From Rossellomorea vietnamensis (GTDB taxonomy: Bacteria; Bacillota; Bacilli; Bacillales; Bacillaceae_B): a stretch of DNA of 64,000 nt. The stretch covers positions 126,076-190,075 of the forward strand of contig NZ_VTEH01000002.1 in assembly GCF_008180615.1 (NCBI RefSeq), given 5' to 3'. Below, piece by piece: positions 28,735 to 38,195 of this stretch. The notes under the pieces are model-generated. The model saw only the letters and a list, made by a program, of their open reading frames with translations. It did no database searches and was not told the DNA's origin. The translations under genes were made by a program, and so were the position numbers. The number at the start of each line of letters is the position of its first letter. Position 1 is the stretch's first letter.

Positions 28735-28860
28735 AATGAGGTACATCAGCAATTAAAAGATCTAAATGATGTATTTTGATACGCCAGTGAGGTACATCTA
28801 AACCTTAAAAACTTATTGATGTCTCCGAAATTCAAGCGAGGGACATCATAACCAAAGACA
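28735..28860. repeat. Degenerate ~50-bp tandem array
   Basis: GAGGTACATC occurs at 28738 and 28789 and GAGGGACATC at 28838, steps of 51 and 49 bp; ATGATGTATT and TTGATGTCTC mark the middle of the first two units. The flanking gap 28860-29070 holds no gene I can recognise. Confidence 0.5.
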
Positions 28861-29073
28861 AATTTCATTTACCTCACAGCAGAGTGCAGGACTTTAAAAG
28901 CGCACCATAAATGTTCTGCCCCTTCTTTGGGACTGGAGATCCTCAAAATCGAGAAACTCTTAACATCCCTATGTCCCTTCATTGGTTTAGAGCCTTCGAA
29001 TGCTAACCATGCACCCTAAGGAACACTCATACACTCTGGTGTTCTTCATCCATAGAAGTTCGCCTTCTATTCA

Positions 29074-29107
29074 AAAACCCCCTCAAGCTCTCAGGCTGAG
29101 GGGGTTT
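29074..29107 (-). terminator. Terminator of the sdh operon
   Basis: Stem AAACCCCCTCAGCC with GCTTGAGGGGGTTT and TTTG on the minus strand, 16 bp past the sdhB stop. Confidence 0.88.
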
Positions 29108-29122
29108 GGGTTTAATTTAAAA

Positions 29123-29887
29123 TCAAACCATATTGTCGCTTCCGAAGAAGTTTTTGAACATTTGGAAAGAGGTATCTCTGTTTAGTGCAGCGATGGATGT
29201 TGTCAAAGGAATTCCCTTAGGGCAAGACTGCACACAGTTCTGTGAGTTACCGCAGTTGGCAAGCCCTCCATCTCCCATGATGCTTTCCAGACGCTCGTCT
29301 TTATTCATGGCACCCGTTGGATGAGCATTGAACAGACGGACCTGAGAAAGTGGGGCTGGCCCGATGAAATCTGATTTCGAGTTCACGTTCGGACATGCCT
29401 CAAGGCAGACACCGCAAGTCATACATTTAGAAAGCTCATATGCCCATTGACGTTTTTTCTCAGGCATACGAGGTCCTGGTCCAAGGTCATATGTTCCGTC
29501 AATCGGAACCCATGCTTTGACTTTTTTCAGTGAATCGAACATTCTGCTGCGGTCCACCACAAGGTCACGAACAACCGGGAATGTTTTCATAGGAGCCAGA
29601 CGGATCGGCTGCTCGAGCTTATCAACAAGTGCCGTACAAGATTGGCGCGGCTTACCGTTGATGACCATTGAACAGGCTCCGCAAACTTCCTCAAGGCAGT
29701 TCATGTCCCAGTTGACCGGAGTCGTTTTCTCGCCTTTAACATTTACAGGATTTCTGCGGATTTCCATCAGTGCAGAAATGACGTTCATGTTCGGGCGGTA
29801 GGCCAGTTCGAATTCCTCTGTATAAGAGTCAGTTTCAGGGCTGTCTTGACGAGTAACGATAAAGCGTACTGTTTTATTTTCACTCAT
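29123..29887 (-). CDS. sdhB: Succinate dehydrogenase iron-sulfur subunit
   Basis: Electron-transfer subunit of complex II, carrying electrons from the flavin to the membrane haems and menaquinone. 254 residues. The N-terminal ferredoxin domain has the [2Fe-2S] ligands in CLEEVCGACSMV plus a later C; the C-terminal domain has CMTCGVCLEACP and CVQSCPKGIP for the [4Fe-4S] and [3Fe-4S] clusters. Two bases separate it from sdhA, whose stop lies in the sdhB ribosome-binding site (GGGGGTAA). Confidence 0.97.
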   Translation of the reverse strand: MSENKTVRFIVTRQDSPETDSYTEEFELAYRPNMNVISALMEIRRNPVNVKGEKTTPVNWDMNCLEEVCGACSMVINGKPRQSCTALVDKLEQPIRLAPMKTFPVVRDLVVDRSRMFDSLKKVKAWVPIDGTYDLGPGPRMPEKKRQWAYELSKCMTCGVCLEACPNVNSKSDFIGPAPLSQVRLFNAHPTGAMNKDERLESIMGDGGLANCGNSQNCVQSCPKGIPLTTSIAALNRDTSFQMFKNFFGSDNMV

Positions 29888-29889
29888 CT

Positions 29890-31650
29890 TTATTTACCCC
29901 CTTTTTTCTTAGTGTAGTCGCGCTTACGCGGCGGGATCAACGATGTATCTACCTCTTCGTAATGGAATTCAGGTGAATTTGTTTCTGCGTTGTACTTAGC
30001 CATAGTGGTTTTCAGGAACTTCTCATCATTACGATCCGGGAAGTCCGGTTTGTAATGGGCACCACGGCTTTCATCACGCTGAAGGGCACCAATTGTGATG
30101 ACACGTGCAAGCTGAAGCATATTGTGCAGCTGGCGGGTGAACATCGCACCTTGGTTGCTCCATTTTTGGGTATCATTGATATTGATATTTTTAAAGCGTT
30201 CCATCAGCTCTAGGATCTTATTATCTGTTTCTTTCAGTTTATCATTGTAACGAACCACTGTAACGTTATCCGTCATCCACTCACCAAGCTCTTTGTGGAT
30301 CACGTAAGCATTTTCAGTTCCGTCCATGGACAGGATTTCGTTCCATTTTTCTTCTTCCTGCTGAACATGGCGCTCAAATAAGGAAGAAGGCAGTTCGTCC
30401 ACACTCTTCTCCAGTCCATTCATATACTTGATTGCGTTTGGACCGGCAACCATTCCGCCAAAGATGGCAGAAAGAAGGGAGTTTGCTCCAAGACGGTTAC
30501 CTCCGTGTTGTGAATAATCACATTCACCGGCAGCGAACAGTCCAGGTATATTCGTCATTTGATCGTAATCTACCCACAGGCCGCCCATTGAATAGTGAAC
30601 AGCTGGGAAGATTTTCATAGGGACCTTACGAGGGTCGTCTCCCATGAATTTCTCGTAGATTTCAATGATGCCGCCCAGTTTGATATCCAGCTCTTTAGGG
30701 TCTTTATGTGAAAGATCAAGGTAAACCATGTTTTCACCGTTGATCCCAAGCTTCTGGTTAACACATACATCAAAAATCTCACGTGTTGCAATATCACGAG
30801 GCACAAGGTTTCCGTAGGCAGGATATTTTTCCTCCAGGAAGTACCAAGGCTTACCGTCTTTATATGTCCAGACACGTCCGCCTTCTCCGCGAGCGGATTC
30901 GCTCATAAGGCGGAGCTTATCGTCTCCCGGAATTGCTGTCGGGTGAATTTGAATGAATTCTCCATTTGCATAGTATGCACCCTGCTGATACACGATGGAA
31001 GCAGCAGATCCTGTGTTAATGACTGAGTTCGTGGATTTACCGAAGATGATTCCGGGACCTCCTGTAGCCATGATCACTGCATCTGCAGGGAATGATTTAA
31101 TTTCCATTGTCTTAAGATCCTGTGCTACGATACCGCGGGCTGCTCCTTCGTCATCAACGATAACACCAAGGAATTCCCAGCCTTCATATTTATTGACAAG
31201 TCCAGCCACTTCATGGCGTCGAACCTGTTCATCAAGTGCATATAATAACTGCTGTCCAGTCGTCGCACCAGCGAAGGCTGTACGGTGATGCTGTGTCCCT
31301 CCGAAGCGGCGGAAGTCCAGAAGTCCTTCCGGCGTACGGTTGAACATTACGCCCATACGGTCAAGCAAGTGAATGATTCCCGGTGCAGCTTCCGTCATAG
31401 CTTTGACTGGAGGCTGGTTAGCCAGGAAATCTCCTCCGTAAACGGTGTCATCGAAATGTTCCCAAGGAGAATCTCCTTCACCTTTCGTATTTACCGCTCC
31501 GTTGATTCCGCCCTGTGCACAGACAGAGTGAGAACGCTTCACTGGCACTAATGAAAATAGATCGACCGGCGCTCCTGCTTCTGCTGCTTTTATTGTAGCC
31601 ATCAAGCCGGCTAAACCGCCGCCGACCACGATGATTTTCCCTTTACTCAT
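29890..31650 (-). CDS. sdhA: Succinate dehydrogenase flavoprotein subunit
   Basis: Catalytic subunit that oxidises succinate to fumarate. The 586-residue protein has the FAD-binding GGGLAGLMATIKAAE at the N-terminus, HSVCAQGGINGA with the region of the covalent FAD histidine, ESARGEGGRVW of the active site, and HYSMGGLWVDYD. The C-terminal capping helices are complete. GGAG precedes the ATG. Middle gene of sdhCAB. Confidence 0.98.
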   Translation of the reverse strand: MSKGKIIVVGGGLAGLMATIKAAEAGAPVDLFSLVPVKRSHSVCAQGGINGAVNTKGEGDSPWEHFDDTVYGGDFLANQPPVKAMTEAAPGIIHLLDRMGVMFNRTPEGLLDFRRFGGTQHHRTAFAGATTGQQLLYALDEQVRRHEVAGLVNKYEGWEFLGVIVDDEGAARGIVAQDLKTMEIKSFPADAVIMATGGPGIIFGKSTNSVINTGSAASIVYQQGAYYANGEFIQIHPTAIPGDDKLRLMSESARGEGGRVWTYKDGKPWYFLEEKYPAYGNLVPRDIATREIFDVCVNQKLGINGENMVYLDLSHKDPKELDIKLGGIIEIYEKFMGDDPRKVPMKIFPAVHYSMGGLWVDYDQMTNIPGLFAAGECDYSQHGGNRLGANSLLSAIFGGMVAGPNAIKYMNGLEKSVDELPSSLFERHVQQEEEKWNEILSMDGTENAYVIHKELGEWMTDNVTVVRYNDKLKETDNKILELMERFKNININDTQKWSNQGAMFTRQLHNMLQLARVITIGALQRDESRGAHYKPDFPDRNDEKFLKTTMAKYNAETNSPEFHYEEVDTSLIPPRKRDYTKKKGGK

Positions 31651-31728
31651 CTAGACTCACTCCTTCTCCTACAAAAATACCAATAACCGAGTCTCGTAAA
31701 ATCTGAATCCAGTTACCTTAATAATGAA

Positions 31729-32337
31729 TTAAACGAACGCATATAATGAGCTGATTCCCACATAGGAAAGAGCAATGAAAATCCCGATTGTAACGTAAGT
31801 AGCGATTACTTGGGAACGAGGAGAAACTGTGATTCCCCAGCTCACAAGGAAAGACCACAAACCGTTAGCAAAATGGAAGATAGTAGAGATGACGCCAACA
31901 ATGTAGAAGCCCATCATAAATGGGTTGGACAAGATGTTCTCCATCATTTGAAAGTTAACTTCTGCTCCGAATGCAGCTGCAACCCTTGTTTCCCATACAT
32001 GCCACGTAATGAATACCAGCGTGATGACGCCCGATATCCGCTGAAGCAGGAACATCCAGTTACGGAAATAACCGTATTTGCTTACATTGTTCTTTGCTGT
32101 GAAGGCTATATATAAACCATAAATAGCATGAAACAACAATGGAAGAAAAATAACGAATGTTTCAAGTACGTACCGGAAAGGTAAACTCTCCATAAAGTGT
32201 GCTGCATTATTAAATGCTTCTGCGCCCCGTGTGGCAAAGTTGTTGACTACTAAGTGCTGAATTAAGAATATCCCTACTGGAATAACACCTAGCAAAGAGT
32301 GAAGCCTGCGTAAATTATACTCACGATTTCCAGCCAT
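31729..32337 (-). CDS. sdhC: Succinate dehydrogenase cytochrome b558 subunit
   Basis: Membrane anchor with two haems b, of the single-polypeptide type found in Bacillus. 202 residues and five membrane helices. Candidate haem histidines lie in LRRLHSLLG, FLIQHLVV, LLFHAIYG, ITWHVWE and IFHFANGL, one per helix region. The ATG at 32337 has AAGGGGGG 6 nt upstream; a longer frame of 17 residues lacks a site. First gene of the operon, 78 bp before sdhA. Confidence 0.95.
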   Translation of the reverse strand: MAGNREYNLRRLHSLLGVIPVGIFLIQHLVVNNFATRGAEAFNNAAHFMESLPFRYVLETFVIFLPLLFHAIYGLYIAFTAKNNVSKYGYFRNWMFLLQRISGVITLVFITWHVWETRVAAAFGAEVNFQMMENILSNPFMMGFYIVGVISTIFHFANGLWSFLVSWGITVSPRSQVIATYVTIGIFIALSYVGISSLYAFV

Positions 32338-32843
32338 GATATACCCCCCCTTAATGATGAAAAAATGCATAAAATAAGATATAGCCAATACTATTTAAGG
32401 TATGAACCTTCTGCAAATTTTCATATTATAACAAAAATGTGACAAGTTCATTTTACTCCCATGTTAGAGGTGCGTCAAGAAAACGTATACATAAAATTCG
32501 GTGATATCGCAAAAATATTTTTAATATATTGATAATATTACATTGCTGTTTAATCTGGCGGAATGAGTACCCCGTATAGGCTGAGCCAGGTGCGGAAAAA
32601 TGAAAAAGATGATTAATCATTATGCCGGTAAAACATTCCATCTATACTATTTTTGTCTTAGCGATTTATATTTTACCCTCACCTTGTTTATAATAGATTA
32701 ATAGAAGATTGTTGATGCACTGGAAATTTTTTAGAAATCGACAGAAACCTCAGGGATACTTTTACAATTCAGTGGAAAATAATCAGAAAATAACTCTCTT
32801 AACTTGAGCAGGAAGAGAGCCTTATAGAAAGAGGGGATTCGTT
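32338..32843. other. Divergent region sdhC-yslB
   Basis: Carries the promoters of both units. On the minus strand TATAAT lies about 85 bp before sdhC but I see no good -35 box. On the plus strand TATAAT at 32689-32694 may serve yslB, again with a weak -35. A 62-codon minus-strand frame at 32453-32641 has no support as a gene. Confidence 0.4.
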
Positions 32844-33287
32844 TTGGAAAGCAGCAATGACCAAAAAAACGGGGATATGGAAGCCGTTCCCTTGTTTGGG
32901 TACGAATTAATGAGAGATATCCTGCTGCCCGAGATTTTGGGCAAGCATACGACAGACATTCTTTACTGGGGCGGCAAAAGCCTCGCTAGGAGATTTCCTC
33001 TTGTGTCTCTGGAAGAAACCGAAGCGTTTTTCTTAGAGGCAGGCTGGGGGAAATTGACTCTTGCTGATGATAAAAAAGACGAGCAGATCTTCATTTTGTC
33101 CGGACCATTCGTTGAAAGAAGACTGTCACTCAAAACGGATATCTCCTTCAAAATGGAAGCAGGATTTTTAGCAGAACAAGTTCAGTCTAAAAAAAAGGCT
33201 GTCACCGAAGCGGCTGAAGAAATCCATAAGAGATCCAAGACAGTCAAGATAATCGTCCGGACTGATCCCAAGGATAAAATAGAATAG
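32844..33287 (+). CDS. yslB: YslB family protein (DUF2507)
   Basis: A 147-residue soluble protein of the YslB/DUF2507 family, conserved beside sdhC in Bacillus. Start is TTG with GAGGGG 7 nt upstream. Seen in the sequence: PLFGYELMRDILLPEILG, then YWGGKSLARRFP, the family's typical N-terminal part, with a lysine-rich C-terminus. It has the V4R-like fold in solved relatives as far as I recall; function is unknown. It is convergent with lysC and shares a terminator. Confidence 0.88.
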   Translation: MESSNDQKNGDMEAVPLFGYELMRDILLPEILGKHTTDILYWGGKSLARRFPLVSLEETEAFFLEAGWGKLTLADDKKDEQIFILSGPFVERRLSLKTDISFKMEAGFLAEQVQSKKKAVTEAAEEIHKRSKTVKIIVRTDPKDKIE

Positions 33288-33353
33288 TACAATAAAAAGC
33301 GCAAGCGGCAACGCTGCCTATTTTCAATCCTAACATTTATACTTCCTGTCCTA

Positions 33354-33389
33354 TTAAAAAGGCTTTCCAGGTGCGGAAAGCCTTTTTAG
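33354..33389. terminator. Bidirectional terminator between yslB and lysC
   Basis: AAAAAGGCTTTCC and GGAAAGCCTTTTT form a 13-bp perfect stem with A and T runs on both sides, so it can end both convergent transcripts. Confidence 0.88.
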
Positions 33390-33393
33390 TGAT

Positions 33394-34638
33394 TTATTTT
33401 ACCGAAACCTTTTGCGGTTCCTGTGCTTTATCAAGATTGAATTCTGTATGAAGTACTTCCGCCGCTTTCAGCATTTGTGCTTCATCGACAACAGCGGATA
33501 CCTTAATTTCTGATGTACTTACCATTTTGATTGGAATCTGATTGTTGGCCAGCGCTTCAAACATCTGGGCTGCTACACCCGGATTGGATATCATGCCTGA
33601 ACCTACGATGGAGACTTTAGCCAGGCCGCTTTCATGTTCAATTGTGCTGAATCCAAGATCCTCACGATTATTCTGCAGTACCTCGATCGTATCCTCCAGG
33701 GATTCCTTCTTGATGGAGAAAGATAGATTGATCCTGCCCGTTTCTGTCTTACTCTGAATGATAATATCGACATTGATGTGATTTTTGGCAAGAGTAGTAA
33801 AAATGGAAGAAAGGCCAGTGATTTCATTTTGAAGCCCTAATACAGTCACCCTGATAATTTCTTCTTCAAATGCTACTCCTCGAACGATCAACCCTGTTTC
33901 CATTGAAACTTCCTCCTCAATCATTGTACCTTCTTGTTTTTCCATACTTGACCTTACTACCAGTGGAACTCCATGATTTTTGGCAAATTCCACTGCCCTG
34001 GGATGAAGAACACCGGCACCAAGATTAGCCAGTTCCAGCATTTCGTCATAAGCGACAGATGAAAGCTTTCGGGCATTCTTCACATATCTGGGATCAGAAG
34101 TATAAACTCCATCCACGTCTGTATATATATCGCATCGATCTGCATTCAGCGCTGCCGCAAGGGCTACAGCCGTCGTATCAGAACCGCCTCGTCCTAAGGT
34201 TGTAATCTCTCTGCTCTCTGACATTCCTTGAAATCCTGCAACTACCACAATACGGTTGTCTCTAAGGTTCTGCCGGACTCTGTCACTATTGATATTGGTG
34301 ATACGGGCATTGCCATGTATGTCTTCCGTCTCAATGCCTGCCTGCCAGCCTGTCATAGAAACCGCGTCATAACCGGATTCAAGCAGCACCATCGTCAGCA
34401 GTGAGATGGTGATTTGTTCCCCTGTAGTAAGGAGCATATCCATTTCACGTTTGCTGGGTTTGGCAGACGCCTGATAAGCCAAATGGACAAGACCGTCCGT
34501 CGTTTTCCCCATAGCTGAAACCACAACCACTACTTCGTTGCCCCTGTTTTTCTCTTCGATTACACGGAGGGCGGCATTTTTGATTCTATCCATATCACCG
34601 ACGGAGGTTCCTCCAAATTTCTGTACAATCAGTCCCAC
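33394..34638 (-). CDS. lysC: Aspartokinase II (lysine-sensitive), alpha subunit
   Basis: Phosphorylates aspartate, the first step to lysine, threonine, methionine and diaminopimelate. 414 residues: kinase domain with KFGGTSVGD (7-15) and GRGGSDTTAVALAAAL, then two ACT domains from about residue 260 that bind lysine. An internal start at codon 246 with its own ribosome-binding site makes the regulatory beta subunit. Expression is set by the L-box leader upstream, so both synthesis and activity respond to lysine. Confidence 0.97.
   Translation of the reverse strand: MGLIVQKFGGTSVGDMDRIKNAALRVIEEKNRGNEVVVVVSAMGKTTDGLVHLAYQASAKPSKREMDMLLTTGEQITISLLTMVLLESGYDAVSMTGWQAGIETEDIHGNARITNINSDRVRQNLRDNRIVVVAGFQGMSESREITTLGRGGSDTTAVALAAALNADRCDIYTDVDGVYTSDPRYVKNARKLSSVAYDEMLELANLGAGVLHPRAVEFAKNHGVPLVVRSSMEKQEGTMIEEEVSMETGLIVRGVAFEEEIIRVTVLGLQNEITGLSSIFTTLAKNHINVDIIIQSKTETGRINLSFSIKKESLEDTIEVLQNNREDLGFSTIEHESGLAKVSIVGSGMISNPGVAAQMFEALANNQIPIKMVSTSEIKVSAVVDEAQMLKAAEVLHTEFNLDKAQEPQKVSVK
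33901..33918 (-). promoter_or_regulatory. lysC: Internal translation start for the LysC beta subunit
   Basis: Within lysC, GAGGAGG is followed after 8 nt by ATG at codon 246 in the same frame (METGLIVRG). The product would be the last 169 residues, the ACT part. B. subtilis aspartokinase II makes its beta subunit from the corresponding codon. Confidence 0.85.
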
Positions 34639-34721
34639 ATTCTCGTCCTCTTTTCTTAAGTGTTTTTTTCTCTAAGTATAAGTTCAAGAATAACGGTCCA
34701 TCACGAAAAACAAACCTCAAT

Positions 34722-34975
34722 AAAAAAGGCAATGAGATAGTATCTCATTGCCTGTGAAATCGCAAAATTATGCAGGTTCCACGTGAGATAGCTCTCCAAG
34801 ACTGTTAATCTTGACAATCCTGCATCTCTTAAACACAGAACCAGCGAAAACAGCCATGAGCCTATTCCCACTTCGGCGAATTTCCCTTTCAATGCCTGTC
34901 AAAAGAGCCCATACTCCTCGAGACATCTACTGATGAAAGTCCGCACCTCTATCACCACTTGTATAAAAGTGATAA
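34722..34975 (-). promoter_or_regulatory. Lysine riboswitch (L-box) with terminator
   Basis: On the minus strand the leader begins with GATAGAGGTGCGGACTTTCA (ending near 34930), then AGTAGA, GGCTCTTTTGACAGGC, GAAAGGGAAATTCGCCGAAG and TGGGAATAGGCTCATGGCTG, all hallmarks of the lysine aptamer. It ends in a strong terminator, AAGGCAATGAGATA with TATCTCATTGCCTTTTTT, at about 34725-34752. With lysine bound the transcript stops before lysC. Confidence 0.95.
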
Positions 34976-34994
34976 TTTTATAAAATTTTCATTC

Positions 34995-35023
34995 ATTTTA
35001 ACATAGAATACAAATGATGACAA
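34995..35023 (-). promoter_or_regulatory. lysC: Sigma-A-type promoter of the lysC leader
   Basis: TTGTCA, 17 bp, TAAAAT on the minus strand, just upstream of the L-box. The 52-bp array at 35075 begins about 50 bp behind its -35 box. Confidence 0.75.
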
Positions 35024-35074
35024 TCTATTTTTCTTTCTCATGGAGGGCGAGTATTCTGGAAGGAGCCAGATCCT

Positions 35075-35560
35075 TGGTGAATCATCTCTACCTCGAGCCA
35101 GCATTATAACTTCTTATTCTCCTGATCAGGATCGCTTCTTTTTCTACTCTCCTGACAATATTTCTCTCTATTCGGACGGGAATAGCTTCTTTTCCTACTC
35201 TCCCGGCCTATGTCGCCTTCTCTTCGGACGAGACTGACGACTTTGCTCACCTTCCCGACCGATGTCACCTTCACTTCGGACGAGACTGACGACTTTGCTC
35301 ACTTTCCCGACCGATGTCGCCTTCACTTCGGACAGGACTGACGACTTTGCTCACTCTCCCGGCCTATGTCACCTTCACTTCGGACGGGACTGACGACTTT
35401 GCTCACTTTCCCGACCGATGTCGCCTTCACTTCGGACGGGACTGACGACTTTGCTCACTCTCCCGACCGATGTCGCCTTCACTTCGGACGGGAATGACGA
35501 CTTTGCTCACTCTCCCGGCCGATGTCGCCTTCACTTCAAGTGAAACTCGCTTCTTTTCCT
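35075..35560. repeat. 52-bp tandem array G (~9 units)
   Basis: GACTGAC or its variants begins at 35180 (GAATAGC), 35232, 35284, 35336, 35388, 35440 and 35492, all exactly 52 bp apart; weaker units extend on both sides. The unit contains TCCCGACCGATGTCGCC and CACTTCGGACGGGACTGACG. Aligned without gaps to the unit at 1-185, TCCCGACCGA and CACTTC-GAC fall at identical positions. It lies between uvrC and the lysC promoter. The array is clean in the middle and decayed at the edges. Confidence 0.93.
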
Positions 35561-35626
35561 TCCGCTCTCCTTCTCCGCCAAGACAACAACATGCACCCCG
35601 CCATCTAGTAGTAGGGTGCAAGTTGT

Positions 35627-37399
35627 TTATTCCTTCAGTTTCTCCATCAATTCCTCGGCAGCTGCTTTTGGAAGCCCCGCTACAATCAGTTCCTCCATAG
35701 AAGCTTCTCTCATTTTCTTCATTGAGCCAAAAGTTTTCAGAAGCTGTTTTTTTCTTTTAGGACCAATGCCGCTAACTTCATCCAGCATAGAAGAAAAGGC
35801 GGTTTTACCTCTCAGCTGGCGGTGGAAGGTAATCGCAAATCTGTGCACTTCATCCTGGATTCTCTGCAGGAGATAAAATTCCTGGCTCCTTTTTTCTAGC
35901 GGAACGATTTCGAGCGGATTTCCATAAAGCAATTCAGATGTCTGATGCTTATCGTCCTTTGCCAGTCCGGCTACAGGAATATCGAGATTCAATTCCAATT
36001 CCAGCACTTCTTTTGCAGCGCCGATCTGGCCTTTCCCGCCATCAATGACGATTAAATCAGGGAGCGGTAGTCCTTCTTTCAGCACCCTGGAATACCTTCT
36101 TCTCACTACTTCACGCATAGAGTCATAATCGTCCGGCCCTTTTACAGACTTGATCTTGTACTTGCGGTACTCTTTCTTTTCCGGTTTGCCGTCAATGAAG
36201 ACAATCATTGCCGAGACAGGGTCAGTACCCTGGATATTGGAGTTATCGAAGGCTTCGATTCGGTGAGGAGTATAAATGCCCATTGCCTCACCCAATTTGT
36301 CGATGGCCATGATTGTTCTTTCCTCGTCCCGCTCAATCAAGGAAAACTTTTCTTTCAGCGCAACCTCAGCATTCTTGCCTGCCAAATGGACCAGACTTTT
36401 CTTCTGTCCTCTCTTTGGCTGTGTCGTCCTGACATCCAGAAGTTCTGATACGATTGATTCGTCGATCCCTTCAGGAAGATTGATTTCCTTCGGTTTAAAA
36501 TGATTGGCCTTGGTATAGAACTGGCCGATATATGTCAGGAATTCCTCTGCCGGTTCATCATAGATAGGGAACATAGAAACATCCCGCTCAATCAGTTTTC
36601 CTTGGCGGACAAAAAACACCTGAACACACATCCAGCCTTTATCAACCGCATAACCAAATATATCACGGTCTGTGAAGTCGGTCATGGTCATGGTCTGCTT
36701 TTCCATCGTCGCCTCGATATGCTGAATTTGATCGCGAAACTCTTTGGCACGTTCAAACTCGAGGTTCTCTGCAGCCGCGCCCATCTTTTCGTTAAGTTCC
36801 TTTTTAATTTCCTTATAACCGCCATTCAAGAACCGGGCAATCTCATTTGTCAGCTCTTTATACGTTTCTGATTCCACTTCATGGACACAAGGTGCGAGAC
36901 ACTGTCCCAGATGATAGTACAAGCATACCCGGTCAGGAAGGTTATCACATTTCCTTAGAGGATAGATCCGGTCGAGCAGCTTCTTCGTTTCATTTGCTGC
37001 CCCAGCATTAGGATATGGACCGAAATACCTGCCCTTATCTTTCTTGACATTGCGGGTGATAATCAATCGCGGATGTCTTTCTGCAGTCAGCTTGATAAAC
37101 GGATAACTCTTGTCATCTTTCAGCATGACATTATATTTCGGATCATGTTTTTTAATTAAATTCAATTCAAGGATCAGCGCCTCCAAATTGGAAGACGTTA
37201 TTATATATTCAAAGTCCTCGATCTCTCCGACGAGCCTTTGTGTTTTACCATCATGAGACCCTGTGAAATAGGACCTTACTCGATTCTTAAGCACTTTTGC
37301 CTTACCAACATAGATGATGGTCCCCTGTCTGTCTTTCATCAGGTAGCATCCCGGCTGATCCGGGAGCAGTGCCAGTTTGTTTGATATATTCTCGTTCAT
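35627..37399 (-). CDS. uvrC: Excinuclease ABC subunit C
   Basis: UvrC makes both incisions in nucleotide excision repair with UvrB. 590 residues from the ATG at 37399 (GGGGTGAGG upstream); the longer frame starts in poor context. Order: GIY-YIG nuclease ([20 protein letters not shown], about 15-95), UVR domain binding UvrB near 200-235, RNase H-like endonuclease with [14 protein letters not shown] and VIDGGKGQI, and paired helix-hairpin-helix at the C-terminus ([15 protein letters not shown]). uvrA and uvrB are not in the window. No clear LexA box seen upstream. Confidence 0.97.
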   Translation of the reverse strand: MNENISNKLALLPDQPGCYLMKDRQGTIIYVGKAKVLKNRVRSYFTGSHDGKTQRLVGEIEDFEYIITSSNLEALILELNLIKKHDPKYNVMLKDDKSYPFIKLTAERHPRLIITRNVKKDKGRYFGPYPNAGAANETKKLLDRIYPLRKCDNLPDRVCLYYHLGQCLAPCVHEVESETYKELTNEIARFLNGGYKEIKKELNEKMGAAAENLEFERAKEFRDQIQHIEATMEKQTMTMTDFTDRDIFGYAVDKGWMCVQVFFVRQGKLIERDVSMFPIYDEPAEEFLTYIGQFYTKANHFKPKEINLPEGIDESIVSELLDVRTTQPKRGQKKSLVHLAGKNAEVALKEKFSLIERDEERTIMAIDKLGEAMGIYTPHRIEAFDNSNIQGTDPVSAMIVFIDGKPEKKEYRKYKIKSVKGPDDYDSMREVVRRRYSRVLKEGLPLPDLIVIDGGKGQIGAAKEVLELELNLDIPVAGLAKDDKHQTSELLYGNPLEIVPLEKRSQEFYLLQRIQDEVHRFAITFHRQLRGKTAFSSMLDEVSGIGPKRKKQLLKTFGSMKKMREASMEELIVAGLPKAAAEELMEKLKE

Positions 37400-37672
37400 T
37401 ACCCTCACCCCCTGCGGCTTACCAATAGACATAAGCTGTACCAGCTGGATACAAATGAAGATACCCTGTAAAAACAGCTTATAAATGAACGGAAATCAGT
37501 AAACTTTCTTCAATAATCATAGGCAATTAGCCCGCCAAGGTCAACTGGCGGGCTTCTGGCAAAAGAATACAATCCAGCAGGCCTGAAGGATTCTTTCTTA
37601 TAGTTCACCAGGCAAGGAAGGCTGTCTGGAGCAGATCCTGTATAACATGTACCATTATCAATCATAAAAAAG
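37400..37672. other. Leader and gap upstream of uvrC
   Basis: Contains a GC-rich hairpin GCCCGCCAAGG-TCAACT-GGCGGGC at about 37532-37553 with no strong T run in either direction. No gene seen. The uvrC promoter should be here but is not clear. Confidence 0.4.
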
Positions 37673-37838
37673 GGCTGTTTTGGCATCTATTGTTGCTTTC
37701 TGAAAAATCCCATGTGCCGAATTTTTCCCCGGGGAAGAGCAGCTCTTTTCTTCTCGTAACTATCGTATTTTTTCCTTCTTGAGATCGATATTTATTCGGA
37801 ATTAGTATCAAATAGCAACAAAGTTTACGAAAAGAGAC
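37673..37838. mobile_element. Small TIR element, copy 2 (166 bp)
   Basis: Left end GGCTGTTTTGGCATCTATTG, right end (read inward) CTCTTTTCGTAAACTTTGTT; the same ends as at 22515-22642. The centre differs and is longer. No coding frame. It abuts the trxA terminator, as copy 1 abuts the tRNA-Arg terminator region. Confidence 0.7.
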
Positions 37839-37842
37839 TAAA

Positions 37843-37876
37843 AAAAGAAACGAGCCAATCGGCTCGTTTCTTCTTA
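37843..37876 (-). terminator. Terminator of trxA
   Basis: Stem AAGAAACGAGCCGA with TTGGCTCGTTTCTT and a run of T on the minus strand, 5 bp past the trxA stop. Confidence 0.88.
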
Positions 37877-37880
37877 TTCA

Positions 37881-38195
37881 TTAAGCATGTTTGTTCAATA
37901 ATTCAGCAAGAGCTTCTTTAGGCTGGAAGCCGATGACTTTGTCAACTACTTCTCCATCTTTAAGGACAACTAGTGTCGGGATACTCATAACACCATAGTT
38001 TCCTGCAGTTTCTTGGTTTTCGTCAACGTCAACTTTGACGATTTTCACTTTATCGCCCATTTCGGAGTCAAGCTCTTCCAGAACTGGTGCAATCATTTTA
38101 CAAGGTCCGCACCAAGGCGCCCAGAAATCAGCAAGTACTAAACCTGAACTTACTTCGTTTTTGAAATTTTGATCTGTTGCATTTGTGATAGCCAT
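37881..38195 (-). CDS. trxA: Thioredoxin
   Basis: Small dithiol carrier that reduces protein disulfides in the cytosol; kept reduced by TrxB. 104 residues, the full fold, with WCGPC at 28-32, the cis-proline in SIPTLVV, and no signal peptide. TTGGAGG lies 8 nt before the ATG. It stands alone between uvrC and cydC, the same neighbour order as uvrC-trxA of B. subtilis. Confidence 0.97.
   Translation of the reverse strand: MAITNATDQNFKNEVSSGLVLADFWAPWCGPCKMIAPVLEELDSEMGDKVKIVKVDVDENQETAGNYGVMSIPTLVVLKDGEVVDKVIGFQPKEALAELLNKHA

Noticed and set aside
34701..34892. 63-codon minus-strand frame upstream of lysC
   Set aside because: It is the lysine riboswitch read as protein.
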